A stretch of 40,435 bases of DNA from NCBI RefSeq assembly GCF_001894825.1, contig NZ_BCWY01000084.1, forward strand, positions 1 through 40,435, given 5' to 3'. The number at the start of each line of letters is the position of its first letter. Position 1 is the stretch's first letter. The position numbers and the translations under genes were made by a program. Below are positions 16,016-23,296 of the stretch, piece after piece. The stretch comes from Rhodococcus jostii NBRC 16295. Lineage in GTDB: Bacteria > Actinomycetota > Actinomycetes > Mycobacteriales > Mycobacteriaceae. The notes beneath the pieces are model-generated. The model did no database searches. It was given only the letters and a program-made list of their open reading frames with translations, and was not told the DNA's origin.

Positions 16016-17439
16016 CCGAACAATTCACAACCGAGTTCGCAGGCGACGGAACCTGGAGTGAGGAATCGGACTGGGAGGTCCTGGACCTCGAAGACGGTAG
16101 CGACGGCGAATCCCACGTCCCGGTTCCCACCCTCGCCGTGGTCGGGCGCCCGAACGTCGGCAAGTCGACGCTCGTCAACCGGATCATCGGCCGGCGCGAA
16201 GCCGTCGTCGAAGACATTCCCGGTGTCACCCGCGACCGCGTCTCCTACGAGGCGAACTGGAGTGGGCGCCGATTCATGGTGCAGGACACCGGCGGTTGGG
16301 AACCCGACGCCAAGGGCCTGCAGCAGTCGGTGGCGCGGCAGGCGGAACTGGCGATGCAGACCGCGGACGCGATCCTCCTCGTGGTCGATGCCGTCGTCGG
16401 CGCCACCGCCACGGACGAGGCCGTGGCCAAGGTGTTGCGCCGCTCCAAGACCCCGGTTCTCCTGGTGGCCAACAAGGTCGACGACGGCCGCACCGAATCC
16501 GAGGTGGCCGCGCTGTGGTCGCTGGGTCTCGGGCAGCCGCACTCGGTCAGTGCGACGCACGGCCGCGGCACCGGCGACCTCCTCGACGAGGTGCTCGCCG
16601 CGCTCCCGGAAACGCCCCGCGAGGGAATCCCCGGCGGCGGGCCGCGACGTGTCGCTCTGGTCGGCAAGCCGAACGTCGGGAAGTCGAGCCTGCTGAACAA
16701 GCTGTCGGGCGACGAGCGTTCGGTGGTCCACAACGTCGCGGGCACCACCGTCGACCCGGTCGACTCGATCGTGGAACTCGGCGGCAGGCCGTGGCGTTTC
16801 GTGGACACCGCGGGTCTGCGCAAGCGGGTCAGTCACGCCAGCGGCGCCGAGTTCTATGCGTCGCTGCGGACGAAGAGCGCCATCGAGGCCGCCGAGGTCG
16901 CGATTCTGCTGATCGACGCGTCCGAGCCGATCTCGGAGCAGGACCTGCGTGTGCTCAGCATGGTCGCCGACGCCGGACGGGCCCTCGTGATCGCGTTCAA
17001 CAAGTGGGATCTCGTCGACGAGGACCGTCGCCTCCAGCTCGACCGCGAAGTGGATCGAGATCTGGTGCGGGTGCCGTGGGCGCAGCGCGTCAACATCTCG
17101 GCGCAAACGGGGCGCGCGGTGCAGAAGCTCGTACCCGCCCTCGACACCGCGCTGGAATCCTGGGACAAGCGGATCCCCACCGGCCGCCTCAACACCTGGC
17201 TCAAGGAAGTCATTGCGGCGACCCCACCTCCGATGCGCGGTGGACGACTGCCTCGCGTGATGTTCGCCACCCAGGCCGGGACGCGTCCGCCGACGTTCGT
17301 GCTGTTCACGACGGGGTTCCTCGAGGCCGGTTACCGCCGGTTCCTCGAGCGGCGTCTGCGTGAGGAGTTCAATTTCGACGGCAGCCCGGTCCGTATCTCG
17401 GTGCGGGTGCGGGAAAAGCGCGAGCGGCGCAGTCGCTGA
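16012..17439 (+). CDS. der: Ribosome-assembly GTPase Der (EngA)
   Basis: A 475-aa tandem GTPase needed for 50S maturation. An acidic N-terminal extension of about 38 residues precedes G-domain 1 (G1 GRPNVGKST, G3 DTGGWE, G4 NKVD) and G-domain 2 (G1 GKPNVGKSS, G3 DTAGLRKR, G4 NKWD). A C-terminal KH-like domain ends with FNFDGSPVRISVRVREK. All nucleotide-binding motifs are intact in both domains. It is the last gene of the conserved plus-strand block; the next feature is a tRNA gene 86 bp downstream. Confidence 0.96.
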   Translation: MTEQFTTEFAGDGTWSEESDWEVLDLEDGSDGESHVPVPTLAVVGRPNVGKSTLVNRIIGRREAVVEDIPGVTRDRVSYEANWSGRRFMVQDTGGWEPDAKGLQQSVARQAELAMQTADAILLVVDAVVGATATDEAVAKVLRRSKTPVLLVANKVDDGRTESEVAALWSLGLGQPHSVSATHGRGTGDLLDEVLAALPETPREGIPGGGPRRVALVGKPNVGKSSLLNKLSGDERSVVHNVAGTTVDPVDSIVELGGRPWRFVDTAGLRKRVSHASGAEFYASLRTKSAIEAAEVAILLIDASEPISEQDLRVLSMVADAGRALVIAFNKWDLVDEDRRLQLDREVDRDLVRVPWAQRVNISAQTGRAVQKLVPALDTALESWDKRIPTGRLNTWLKEVIAATPPPMRGGRLPRVMFATQAGTRPPTFVLFTTGFLEAGYRRFLERRLREEFNFDGSPVRISVRVREKRERRSR

Positions 17440-17492
17440 TCTCGCCGAATATGTTCTGACCAGGCGATTAGCGTTACGGACTGCCACTGATG

Positions 17493-17498
17493 TAATCT
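17493..17498 (+). promoter_or_regulatory. Candidate -10 element of tRNA-Pro
   Basis: TAATCT lies 27 bp before the tRNA 5' end, a sensible distance for a short processed leader. A TTAGCG at 17468-17473 could be the -35 with 19-bp spacing, longer than ideal. Confidence 0.35.
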
Positions 17499-17525
17499 CA
17501 TCGAGCACCTGAACGAGGGTGTGGA

Positions 17526-17602
<77 letters not shown>

Positions 17603-17613
17603 GATGATCAGCG

Positions 17614-17648
17614 AAGGCGGTTTCCCGGAAACGGGAAACCGCCTTTTC
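17614..17648 (+). terminator. Strong intrinsic terminator after tRNA-Pro
   Basis: A perfect 14-bp stem (17614-17627 with 17632-17645) closes on a GAAA tetraloop; the descending arm ends in and is followed by TTTTC. It ends the tRNA-Pro transcript and faces the convergent L,D-transpeptidase gene. It is the clearest textbook terminator in the window. Confidence 0.92.
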
Positions 17649-17695
17649 TGTGTCTCGGGCCTCGTGCATTCCGGGTCTTCGACACCGTGCGGGAC

Positions 17696-18457
17696 TCAGT
17701 CCGTGACGATGACGGGGTCGCCGATCTTGGCGTTGTCGTAGAACCACTGCGCGTTCTCGGTGCTGAGGTTGATGCACCCGTGGCTGACGTTCTCGTAGCC
17801 CTGCGAGTTCACCGACCACGGCGCGGCGTGCACGAAGATCCCACCCCACGTGATGCGGGTGGCGTATTCGACGTACAGCCTGTAGCCCTCCTCCGAGTCG
17901 ATCGGGACGCCGTACGTCGACGAGTCCATGATCATGTCCCGGAATTGCTCGATGACGGGGAACGTGCCGAGCGGTGTCTCGTAACCGGGTTTGCCCATCG
18001 ACGCCGGCATCGTCTGCACCACCTGATCGTTGACGCTGACCGTGAACTGGTGCGTCGTCGTGTTCGCGACCGCGACCAGTGCGTCACCCACCTGGAACTG
18101 GGTTCTCGCGCCCGCCGCCTGGACGGTCACCTCGGTATTCGCCGGCCAGAAGTGGTCCGGCGTCCACTGCAGCGAGCGGTCGTCGATCCAGGAGAACTGC
18201 CCGGGCACGGGTTTCGAGGGGGTGATCTGGACACCACGCTCGGCGAGTGCGCGATCGGATACCGGCGACGCGAACCGGACGACGACAGGATGCGCGATGC
18301 CGACGACCTGCCCGCGCGCGGGGGAGAGTATCGGCGCGATGACCTTCCCGGTGACTGCCGCGGAATGCGCCGACGCGGTGGCGCTCACTCCGCACACGGC
18401 CAGAGCCGCGAGTACCGAGACGAGAAACAGACGTCCGACCTGCTGTGATTTCCACAT
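17696..18457 (-). CDS. Secreted L,D-transpeptidase (YkuD domain)
   Basis: A 253-aa cell-wall enzyme forming 3-3 peptidoglycan cross-links. The N-terminal signal peptide (WKSQQVGRLFLVSVLAALAV to about residue 30) ends near ASA. The V-C-G context lacks a proper lipobox, so it is secreted or retained, not a lipoprotein. An Ig-like domain follows (about 35-120), then the YkuD catalytic domain with His210 (FVHAAPWS), His226 and catalytic Cys228 (SHGCINLSTENA). ATG 18457 is chosen because GAAGGG lies about 10 bases upstream and the signal peptide then begins cleanly. One Ig-like domain plus YkuD and this length resemble mycobacterial LdtMt1. It is carbapenem-sensitive by family. It is divergent from the sigma-factor gene, with a 182-bp gap. 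Confidence 0.9.
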   Translation of the reverse strand: MWKSQQVGRLFLVSVLAALAVCGVSATASAHSAAVTGKVIAPILSPARGQVVGIAHPVVVRFASPVSDRALAERGVQITPSKPVPGQFSWIDDRSLQWTPDHFWPANTEVTVQAAGARTQFQVGDALVAVANTTTHQFTVSVNDQVVQTMPASMGKPGYETPLGTFPVIEQFRDMIMDSSTYGVPIDSEEGYRLYVEYATRITWGGIFVHAAPWSVNSQGYENVSHGCINLSTENAQWFYDNAKIGDPVIVTD

Positions 18458-18576
18458 GCCGTCCAGCCCTTCAGAGACTGTGAGCGTCATTTCAGTTAAC
18501 CACGGCGATATCCGACAGCGGAACCGGGGAAACTGGTCGTAGTCCGCGCACCAGTGGGCCACGGACGACACGCCGC

Positions 18577-18599
18577 TGTCACATCGGCCGCGTTTCGTC
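18577..18599 (+). promoter_or_regulatory. Candidate ECF-type promoter for the sigma-factor gene
   Basis: TGTCACA (18577-18583) is the -35 sequence reported for ECF41-group sigma factors, and CGTC, the reported -10 core, occurs at 18596-18599. The 12-bp spacing is shorter than I recall for that group, so the pairing is uncertain. A -35-like TTGACA at 18610-18615 may serve a housekeeping promoter instead. Confidence 0.4.
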
Positions 18600-18639
18600 G
18601 GTCACATAGTTGACAGAGGACGACGGACGGATGTGACCG

Positions 18640-19518
18640 ATGAACGAGAACGACGTATTGGCGGAGCAGTTCGAGTCCCATCGTCCGCACCTGCGGGCGG
18701 TGGCCTACCGGATGCTCGGCTCGCTCAGCGAGGCCGAGGACGCCGTGCAGGAATCCTGGCTGCGATTGAGCCGCACGGACACCGATTCGGTGGAGAACCT
18801 GGGCGGCTGGCTGACGACGGTAGTGGCACGGGTGTGCCTGAACATGCTGCAGTCACGCAGGTCGCGGCGGGAAGATCCCCTGGATGCGGCGGTGCCCGAC
18901 CCGATCGTGACCCTCTCGGACGGCAGCGATCCCGAACAGGAGGCGGTGCTCGCCGATTCGGTCGGTCTCGCGCTGCTCGTGGTCCTCGGCACGCTCGGTC
19001 CGTCGGAGCGGCTGGCGTTCGTGCTGCACGACATGTTCGCGGTGCCGTTCGAGGACATCGCCCCGATCGTCGAGCGATCCCCGGCGGCCGCCCGGCAACT
19101 GGCCAGCCGCGCACGCCGCCGACTGCAGGGAGCGCCCGTTCCCGACACCGATCCGGTCCGCCAGCGTCCGGTCGTCGACGCGTTCCTCGCGGCCGCGAGG
19201 GGCGGCGACTTCGACGCACTCGTGTCGGTACTCGATCCGGACGTTGTGCTTCGGGCCGATACGGGAGCACTGCCGGCCGGCGCTTCGACGATGGTGCGCG
19301 GTGCGGAGTCCGTCGCGGGCCGCGTTCTCGGGTTTGCGCGACTGGCTCGGTTCGCGCATCCGGCACTCGTGAACGGCGCTGCGGGAGTGGTCGCAATCTC
19401 CGAGGGACAGCTGTTGTCCGTCTTGGGCGTCACGATCCGGCAGGGGATGATCGTGGAGATCGACATCCTCGCCGACCGGGAACGCCTCGCCGGGCTCGTC
19501 GTCGAGAACCTCGACTGA
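18640..19518 (+). CDS. ECF RNA polymerase sigma factor with C-terminal SnoaL-like domain (SigJ/ECF41-like)
   Basis: A 292-aa sigma factor. Region 2 is FESHRPHLRAVAYRMLGSLS with AEDAVQESWLRL (the -10 recognition helix), and region 4 is LGPSERLAFVLHDMFAVPFE to RSPAAARQLASRARRRL (the -35 helix). About 115 further residues form a SnoaL-like fold (FLAAARGGDFDALVSVLDPD). In the ECF41 and ECF56 groups this fused domain regulates the sigma factor in place of a separate anti-sigma protein. The linker reads VPDPIV where classic ECF41 members have WLPEP, so subgroup placement is uncertain. No anti-sigma or carboxymuconolactone-decarboxylase partner lies beside it. It converges on the exporter gene 13 bp away. 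Confidence 0.88.
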   Translation: MNENDVLAEQFESHRPHLRAVAYRMLGSLSEAEDAVQESWLRLSRTDTDSVENLGGWLTTVVARVCLNMLQSRRSRREDPLDAAVPDPIVTLSDGSDPEQEAVLADSVGLALLVVLGTLGPSERLAFVLHDMFAVPFEDIAPIVERSPAAARQLASRARRRLQGAPVPDTDPVRQRPVVDAFLAAARGGDFDALVSVLDPDVVLRADTGALPAGASTMVRGAESVAGRVLGFARLARFAHPALVNGAAGVVAISEGQLLSVLGVTIRQGMIVEIDILADRERLAGLVVENLD

Positions 19519-19526
19519 CGAGCCCG
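19491..19526. terminator. Long hairpin at the sigma factor / exporter convergent junction
   Basis: The arms CGGGCTCGTCGTCGAG (19491-19506) and CTCGAC-T-GACGAGCCCG (19510-19526) form a 16-bp stem with one bulged T and a 3-base AAC loop. It spans the sigma-factor stop codon at 19516-19518 and lies 5 bp before the exporter stop. No U tract follows on either strand, so it may terminate in both directions in the GC-rich manner of actinobacteria. Confidence 0.65.
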
Positions 19527-19531
19527 CCGGG

Positions 19532-21004
19532 TCATGCCGTTCGTCGCCCGTCGTCTCCGCGGGTGTTGCCGGTGCGCAGAGCGATCAGTGCTGCGGCGAC
19601 GAGGAAGACGCTGCCGGTCAGCAGAGCTCGCTGAAAACCGGACGTGAGTGCCTCGGGTACAGGAGAATTCGTTTCCATCAGGTGCCGGGAATGCGAGGTG
19701 GCGATGGCGGCGAAGATCGCCAGCCCGAGTGCGCTGCCGACCTGTTGGGAGGCGTTCAGCAACGCCGCCGCGAGCCCGGCCTCGCCGGCCGGCACACCCG
19801 CGTTGGCCGCGGTGGTGACGCCGACGAAGACTGCACCGAGCCCGAACGACACGATCATCAGCCCCGGAAGCAGATCGGCGAGATAGGAGCCGTCGACGGG
19901 GATTCGGGACAGCAAATAGAGGCCCGCCGACGCCACGAGCGCGCCCACGACGACGACGGGGCGGGTTCCTGTCCGGGTGAGCAACTGGGAGGAAATTCCG
20001 GCCGCGACGGCGACGCCCAGGCAGAGCGGAAGGTAGGCCGCCCCGGTCTGCATCGGGGTGTATCCGAGCACATTCTGCATGTAGAGCGTGAGGAAGAAGA
20101 ACATCGCGAGCAGGCCCGCGAAGGCGATCAGACCCGTGATATTGGCAGCCGCCAACCCCTTGATGCGGAAGATCGACAGCGGCAGCAGAGGATCGGGGTT
20201 GCGCTGTTCGTTCACGACGAAAGCGGCGATCAGCACGAACGCTCCGACGAACTCGCCGATCGTGCGAGCAGCACCCCAACCTTGGTCGGGCGCCTCGACC
20301 AGGGCGTAGACGAGCAGCAGCATCCCGCCGGTACCGAGCACGCTGCCCACGACGTCGAAGTTCGCGAACCTGGCGCGGCGCCGGTCGCCCGGAATCAGCG
20401 CATAGACCGCGGGTAGCACGAGAACGCACGCCAGCGGGTTGACGAACAGCACCCATCGCCAGCCCGGGCCCTCGGTGAGCACACCACCGAGAAACACGCC
20501 GACAGCGGATGCGAGACCACCCACGCCTGCCCAGACACCCAGCGCGGTATGACGTTCGGGACCCTCCTCGAACGTCGTCGTCAGGATGGACAGGGCGGCC
20601 GGAAGCATCAGCGCCGCACCGACACCCTGTGTGAGCCGGGCACCGATCAGGACCTCCGCGTTGCCGGCGAAACCACCGATCAACGACGACAATCCGATCA
20701 CGACGGTGCCGGTGACGAGAATGCGACGGCGACCGAGCAGGTCTGCGAGGCGACCGCCGAGCAGCATGAACCCGCCGTACGTGAGGAGATAAGCGCTCGG
20801 CACCCACTGCAGTTCCTGCACCGAGAAGTCGAGTTCGCTACGTATGTCGGGCAGCGCGATGTTGACGATGGACGCGTCGACGAAGTCGAGAAAGGCCACG
20901 GCGCACAACAACGTCAGGGTGAGTCTGCCGCGGGCGGTGGAGAGAAAACCGGGTGCCGAAGTCGATTGTCGCGACCCGGACGCGCCGGTGACCGAGATGT
21001 CCAT
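19532..21004 (-). CDS. DHA2-family (14-TM) major facilitator drug:H+ antiporter
   Basis: A 490-aa inner-membrane exporter of the EmrB/QacA (DHA2) type. The first transmembrane segment carries LDFVDASIVNIALPDIRSEL, equivalent to motif D of the family. Motif A (GGRLADLLGRRRILVTGTVV) is in loop 2-3 and motif C (GPGWRWVLFVNPLA) follows transmembrane segment 5. Hydrophobic segments number about 14. The usual substrates are cationic or lipophilic toxicants; the actual one is not predictable. ATG 21004 has AGGAAGG about 8 bases upstream. The leader holds two palindromes at 21024-21051, consistent with a local repressor, but no regulator gene is adjacent. Confidence 0.9.
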   Translation of the reverse strand: MDISVTGASGSRQSTSAPGFLSTARGRLTLTLLCAVAFLDFVDASIVNIALPDIRSELDFSVQELQWVPSAYLLTYGGFMLLGGRLADLLGRRRILVTGTVVIGLSSLIGGFAGNAEVLIGARLTQGVGAALMLPAALSILTTTFEEGPERHTALGVWAGVGGLASAVGVFLGGVLTEGPGWRWVLFVNPLACVLVLPAVYALIPGDRRRARFANFDVVGSVLGTGGMLLLVYALVEAPDQGWGAARTIGEFVGAFVLIAAFVVNEQRNPDPLLPLSIFRIKGLAAANITGLIAFAGLLAMFFFLTLYMQNVLGYTPMQTGAAYLPLCLGVAVAAGISSQLLTRTGTRPVVVVGALVASAGLYLLSRIPVDGSYLADLLPGLMIVSFGLGAVFVGVTTAANAGVPAGEAGLAAALLNASQQVGSALGLAIFAAIATSHSRHLMETNSPVPEALTSGFQRALLTGSVFLVAAALIALRTGNTRGDDGRRTA

Positions 21005-21023
21005 GTCGAAGCCTTCCTGTGTT

Positions 21024-21051
21024 CAGGGTCCCTGGGGGAGACGCCGGCGTC
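21024..21051. promoter_or_regulatory. Two palindromes upstream of the exporter gene
   Basis: CAGGGTCCCTG (21024-21034) and the perfect 12-bp GACGCCGGCGTC (21040-21051) lie 20-47 bp before the exporter start codon, between it and the divergent SRPBCC gene. Their position suits operator sites. In GC-rich DNA such palindromes also occur by chance, so this is a suggestion only. Confidence 0.35.
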
Positions 21052-21158
21052 GTGGGGCGTCACTTCTATGACCGGCCGGCCGGCGGCGATGTGACCGCGC
21101 CTCGGCCGAGTCGCGGGTACTGTCGGAACCCGGCAGGTCACGGAAACGGGAGGCTGGC

Positions 21159-21599
21159 ATGGCTGGACGGTTCGAAGGCACTGTGGTGATCGATCGCCCC
21201 ATCGAGGAAGTGTTCGAGTACCTCGCTGCCGGCGTCAACGACCGGGAGTTCAGCCCCCGGGTGCAGGAGATCGTGAAGAAGACCGACGGCCCGCCCGGAG
21301 TCGGGACCGTCTTCGTCAGCACCGTGAAGGACGCCGGGATGACCACGAAGCGGGAGTTCGAGATCACCGAGTTCGAGGCACCGCGGAAGATCCGCTGGGC
21401 CGAGCGCTCGAAGAACACCGTGACCGCGAAGGAAGGCGGTTACGATCTCGAACCCTCGGGTGCCGGCACCAAGGTGACGATCTTCAACGTGCTGGAAGGC
21501 CACGGAATCGGAAAGTTGATCGCGCCTCTCGCGCTTCGGGCGGCCCGCAAGGACGCACCCGATTTCGCAAAGCGAATCAAGGCCGCCGCCGAGAAGTAG
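21159..21599 (+). CDS. SRPBCC (START/Bet v1-like) superfamily protein
   Basis: A 146-aa soluble protein beginning GRFEGTVVIDRPIEEVFEYL, the standard opening of the polyketide-cyclase/SRPBCC fold: a first beta strand, then two short helices around a hydrophobic ligand cavity. It ends in a long basic helix (RKDAPDFAKRIKAAAEK). Members bind lipids, aromatics or polyketides, and this one has no motif that fixes a ligand. GGGAGG 7 bases before ATG 21159 supports the start. It converges with the TetR gene, with 6 bp between stop codons, and the AGTAG/CTACT arms across the junction are too short to call a terminator. Confidence 0.8.
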   Translation: MAGRFEGTVVIDRPIEEVFEYLAAGVNDREFSPRVQEIVKKTDGPPGVGTVFVSTVKDAGMTTKREFEITEFEAPRKIRWAERSKNTVTAKEGGYDLEPSGAGTKVTIFNVLEGHGIGKLIAPLALRAARKDAPDFAKRIKAAAEK

Positions 21600-21605
21600 C
21601 GGGCT

Positions 21606-22241
21606 CTACTGCGCCGGAACGACCAGCGCCAGAACCTGATCGACGTTGTCCGCGAGAGCGTCTGCCGCTGTGGCATCGCCGGACAGATGCCTCGCGAGGC
21701 TCTGCTGGAAGAGTCCGTCGAAGACCGCGTACATGGTGGACGGGGCGAGGGTGATCGGTCGCCCCGCCAGTTCCGCGTACCGGGACACGATGCGCCAGAT
21801 CATGTTTTCCAGGCTCAGGTCGATCGCGGCGACATCGGCGCGGAACGACTCCTCGAACAGCGACTGCGAGCGGAGGTCGTACCAGAGGCGGTGCATGGAC
21901 GCCTCGTCGCGCAGAGACTCCACCAGCACCCGACCGAATCCTGCCTTCAACTCGTCGGGAGTGTGCGCCGTGGCGACCACGCCGTCGTACCGCGTGACGC
22001 AGCGCGCCTTGTAGTGCCGGACACAGTGCGTGATCAGATCGACCTTGTCGCTGAAGTAGTAGTGCAGGACCCCGTGGGAGAACTCGGAGTTCTGCGCGAT
22101 CTCGCGGAGACTTGTGCGGGCGTAGCCGAGTTCCGACAGGGTCTGCAATGCGGCCTCGGCGAGTTGATCCCGGCGCTCGGCGAATTTGTCGACCTGACGG
22201 CGAGAAACCCGGTCGGCGTTCTTCTCGGCGACGGGTGTCAC
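21606..22241 (-). CDS. TetR-family repressor (BetI-like)
   Basis: A 211-aa regulator. The N-terminal HTH (about 26-72) reads RRDQLAEAALQTLSELGYAR, then TSLREIAQNSEFSHGVLHYY with FSDKVDL, the standard TetR recognition-helix block. The C-terminal ligand domain is BetI-like (LRDEASMHRLWYDLRSQSLF). GTG 22241 has AGGAAG about 6 bases upstream. It is transcribed divergently from the SDR/acyl-CoA-synthetase operon across a 210-bp region with three copies of a putative operator, so it very likely represses that operon and itself. The ligand may be an acyl-CoA or the pathway substrate, by analogy with other TetR/acyl-CoA operons. Confidence 0.9.
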   Translation of the reverse strand: MTPVAEKNADRVSRRQVDKFAERRDQLAEAALQTLSELGYARTSLREIAQNSEFSHGVLHYYFSDKVDLITHCVRHYKARCVTRYDGVVATAHTPDELKAGFGRVLVESLRDEASMHRLWYDLRSQSLFEESFRADVAAIDLSLENMIWRIVSRYAELAGRPITLAPSTMYAVFDGLFQQSLARHLSGDATAADALADNVDQVLALVVPAQ

Positions 22242-22302
22242 GGCGTTCTTCCTGTTCGGCTCGCGAGGTCCAGCACGGTGTGGCTCAGTTTAGCCCGGGT
22301 TC

Positions 22303-22360
22303 CTTGACGACTGTGTAACAAAAGCTTGACAGTCGTCAAGAGAATTCTTGACAGTCGTCC
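22303..22360. promoter_or_regulatory. Triple putative TetR operator
   Basis: The core CTTGACAGTCGTC occurs at 22325-22337 and 22348-22360. An inverted copy (CTTGACGACTGT, the complement of ACAGTCGTCAAG) is at 22303-22314. The middle copy extends to the near-palindrome CTTGACAGTCGTCAAG (22325-22340). The two direct copies are 23 bp apart, about two helical turns. The elements contain the TTGAC of -35 boxes on both strands, a classic repressor arrangement. Confidence 0.75.
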
Positions 22361-22375
22361 AAAGTCGAATACTCT
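22348..22375 (+). promoter_or_regulatory. Promoter of the SDR operon
   Basis: TTGACA (22348-22353), 16 bp, then TACTCT (22370-22375). The -35 matches consensus perfectly and the -10 fits the TAnnnT pattern of actinobacterial housekeeping promoters. The -35 lies inside the third operator copy. A transcript from about 22382 would give a 70-base leader to ATG 22452. On the minus strand TTGACG with a TACACA 16 bp on could drive the TetR gene. Confidence 0.6.
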
Positions 22376-22451
22376 GTGACCCACACCACAATGCGGCTTC
22401 GGTCACGCGACGTGGTTTCCGCGAATCGTCTCGGTGCGAAGGCAGGTCGGA

Positions 22452-23255
22452 ATGAGCGTGTGTGATCTTGCAGGACGGAAAGCGCTGGTCACCGGTGGTG
22501 CGAAAGGTCTGGGGGCCGGAATGGCTGCCGCCCTCGCCGACGCCGGGGCGGCGGTGATGATCGGCGACGTCCTGGAGGACGAAGGGCGCGCGACAGCCGA
22601 CACTGTCGGAAAATCCGGGGTCGACACCGGGTTCGTTGCCCTCGACGTCACCGACGACGGTAACTGGGAGCGCGCCGTCGCGGCCACCGTGGAGCAACTC
22701 GGTGGACTCGACATCCTGGTGAACAATGCGGGTATCGAGATCTCGTCACTCGTGGTCGACATCGATCCCGCCGACATCCGGCGGATGTGCGACGTGAACA
22801 TTCTCGGTGTCGCGCTCGGTCTGAAGCACGGCCTGCGCGCCATGCGTCCGGGGGGAGCTGCCGGAGCGGGCGGGGCAATCGTCAACGTCTCCTCGGTCGC
22901 CGCGACGATCCCGTTCCCCGGCATCGCCGGCTATTCCGCAACGAAATCCGCCGTCGACCGCCTGACCCGGGTCGCGGCCCAGGAGGCCGGCAAGCTCGGA
23001 TACGGCGTGCGTGTGAACTGTGTGTACCCCGGGCTCGTCGCCACGGAGATGGGCCTCGGGCTGGCGGCGGACATGGAAAAACTCGGGCTGTGGCCCAGCG
23101 CCGACGCCGCGGTCACCGACGTGATCGGCCTGACCCCGCTCGGGCGCCTCGGCGAGGTCGCGGACATCGCCGACACAGTCGTCTTCCTGGCCTCCGACGC
23201 CGCCCGCTTCGTCACCGGCATCGGCCTGCCGGTCGACGGCGGCATGGGCATGTAA
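22452..23255 (+). CDS. Short-chain dehydrogenase/reductase
   Basis: A 267-aa classical SDR oxidoreductase. The cofactor motif is TGGAKGLG (14-21); Asp39 follows strand 2 (VMIGDV), which favours NAD(H). NNAG is at 91-94, the catalytic Ser at 147-148 (NVSSVA), and Tyr161 and Lys165 in YSATK. The closing VTGIGLPVDGGMGM is the usual C-terminal signature. ATG 22452 is preferred; an in-frame GTG at 22434 would add six residues. It is the first gene of a TetR-controlled operon and probably oxidises a hydroxy intermediate of a lipid, steroid or terpenoid substrate. The substrate is not deducible. Confidence 0.9.
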   Translation: MSVCDLAGRKALVTGGAKGLGAGMAAALADAGAAVMIGDVLEDEGRATADTVGKSGVDTGFVALDVTDDGNWERAVAATVEQLGGLDILVNNAGIEISSLVVDIDPADIRRMCDVNILGVALGLKHGLRAMRPGGAAGAGGAIVNVSSVAATIPFPGIAGYSATKSAVDRLTRVAAQEAGKLGYGVRVNCVYPGLVATEMGLGLAADMEKLGLWPSADAAVTDVIGLTPLGRLGEVADIADTVVFLASDAARFVTGIGLPVDGGMGM

Positions 23256-23296
23256 CCGATCTCCCCGGACATTTCTCACATTCCGAAAGGCACATC

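Noticed and set aside
17696..18457. L,D-transpeptidase as a lipoprotein
   Set aside because: The only cysteine in the signal region is preceded by Val, which breaks the lipobox rule for Gly/Ala/Ser at -1.
18705..20807. 700-codon minus frame across the sigma-factor and exporter genes
   Set aside because: It is out of frame with the exporter and antisense to the sigma factor, and its composition is a shadow pattern.
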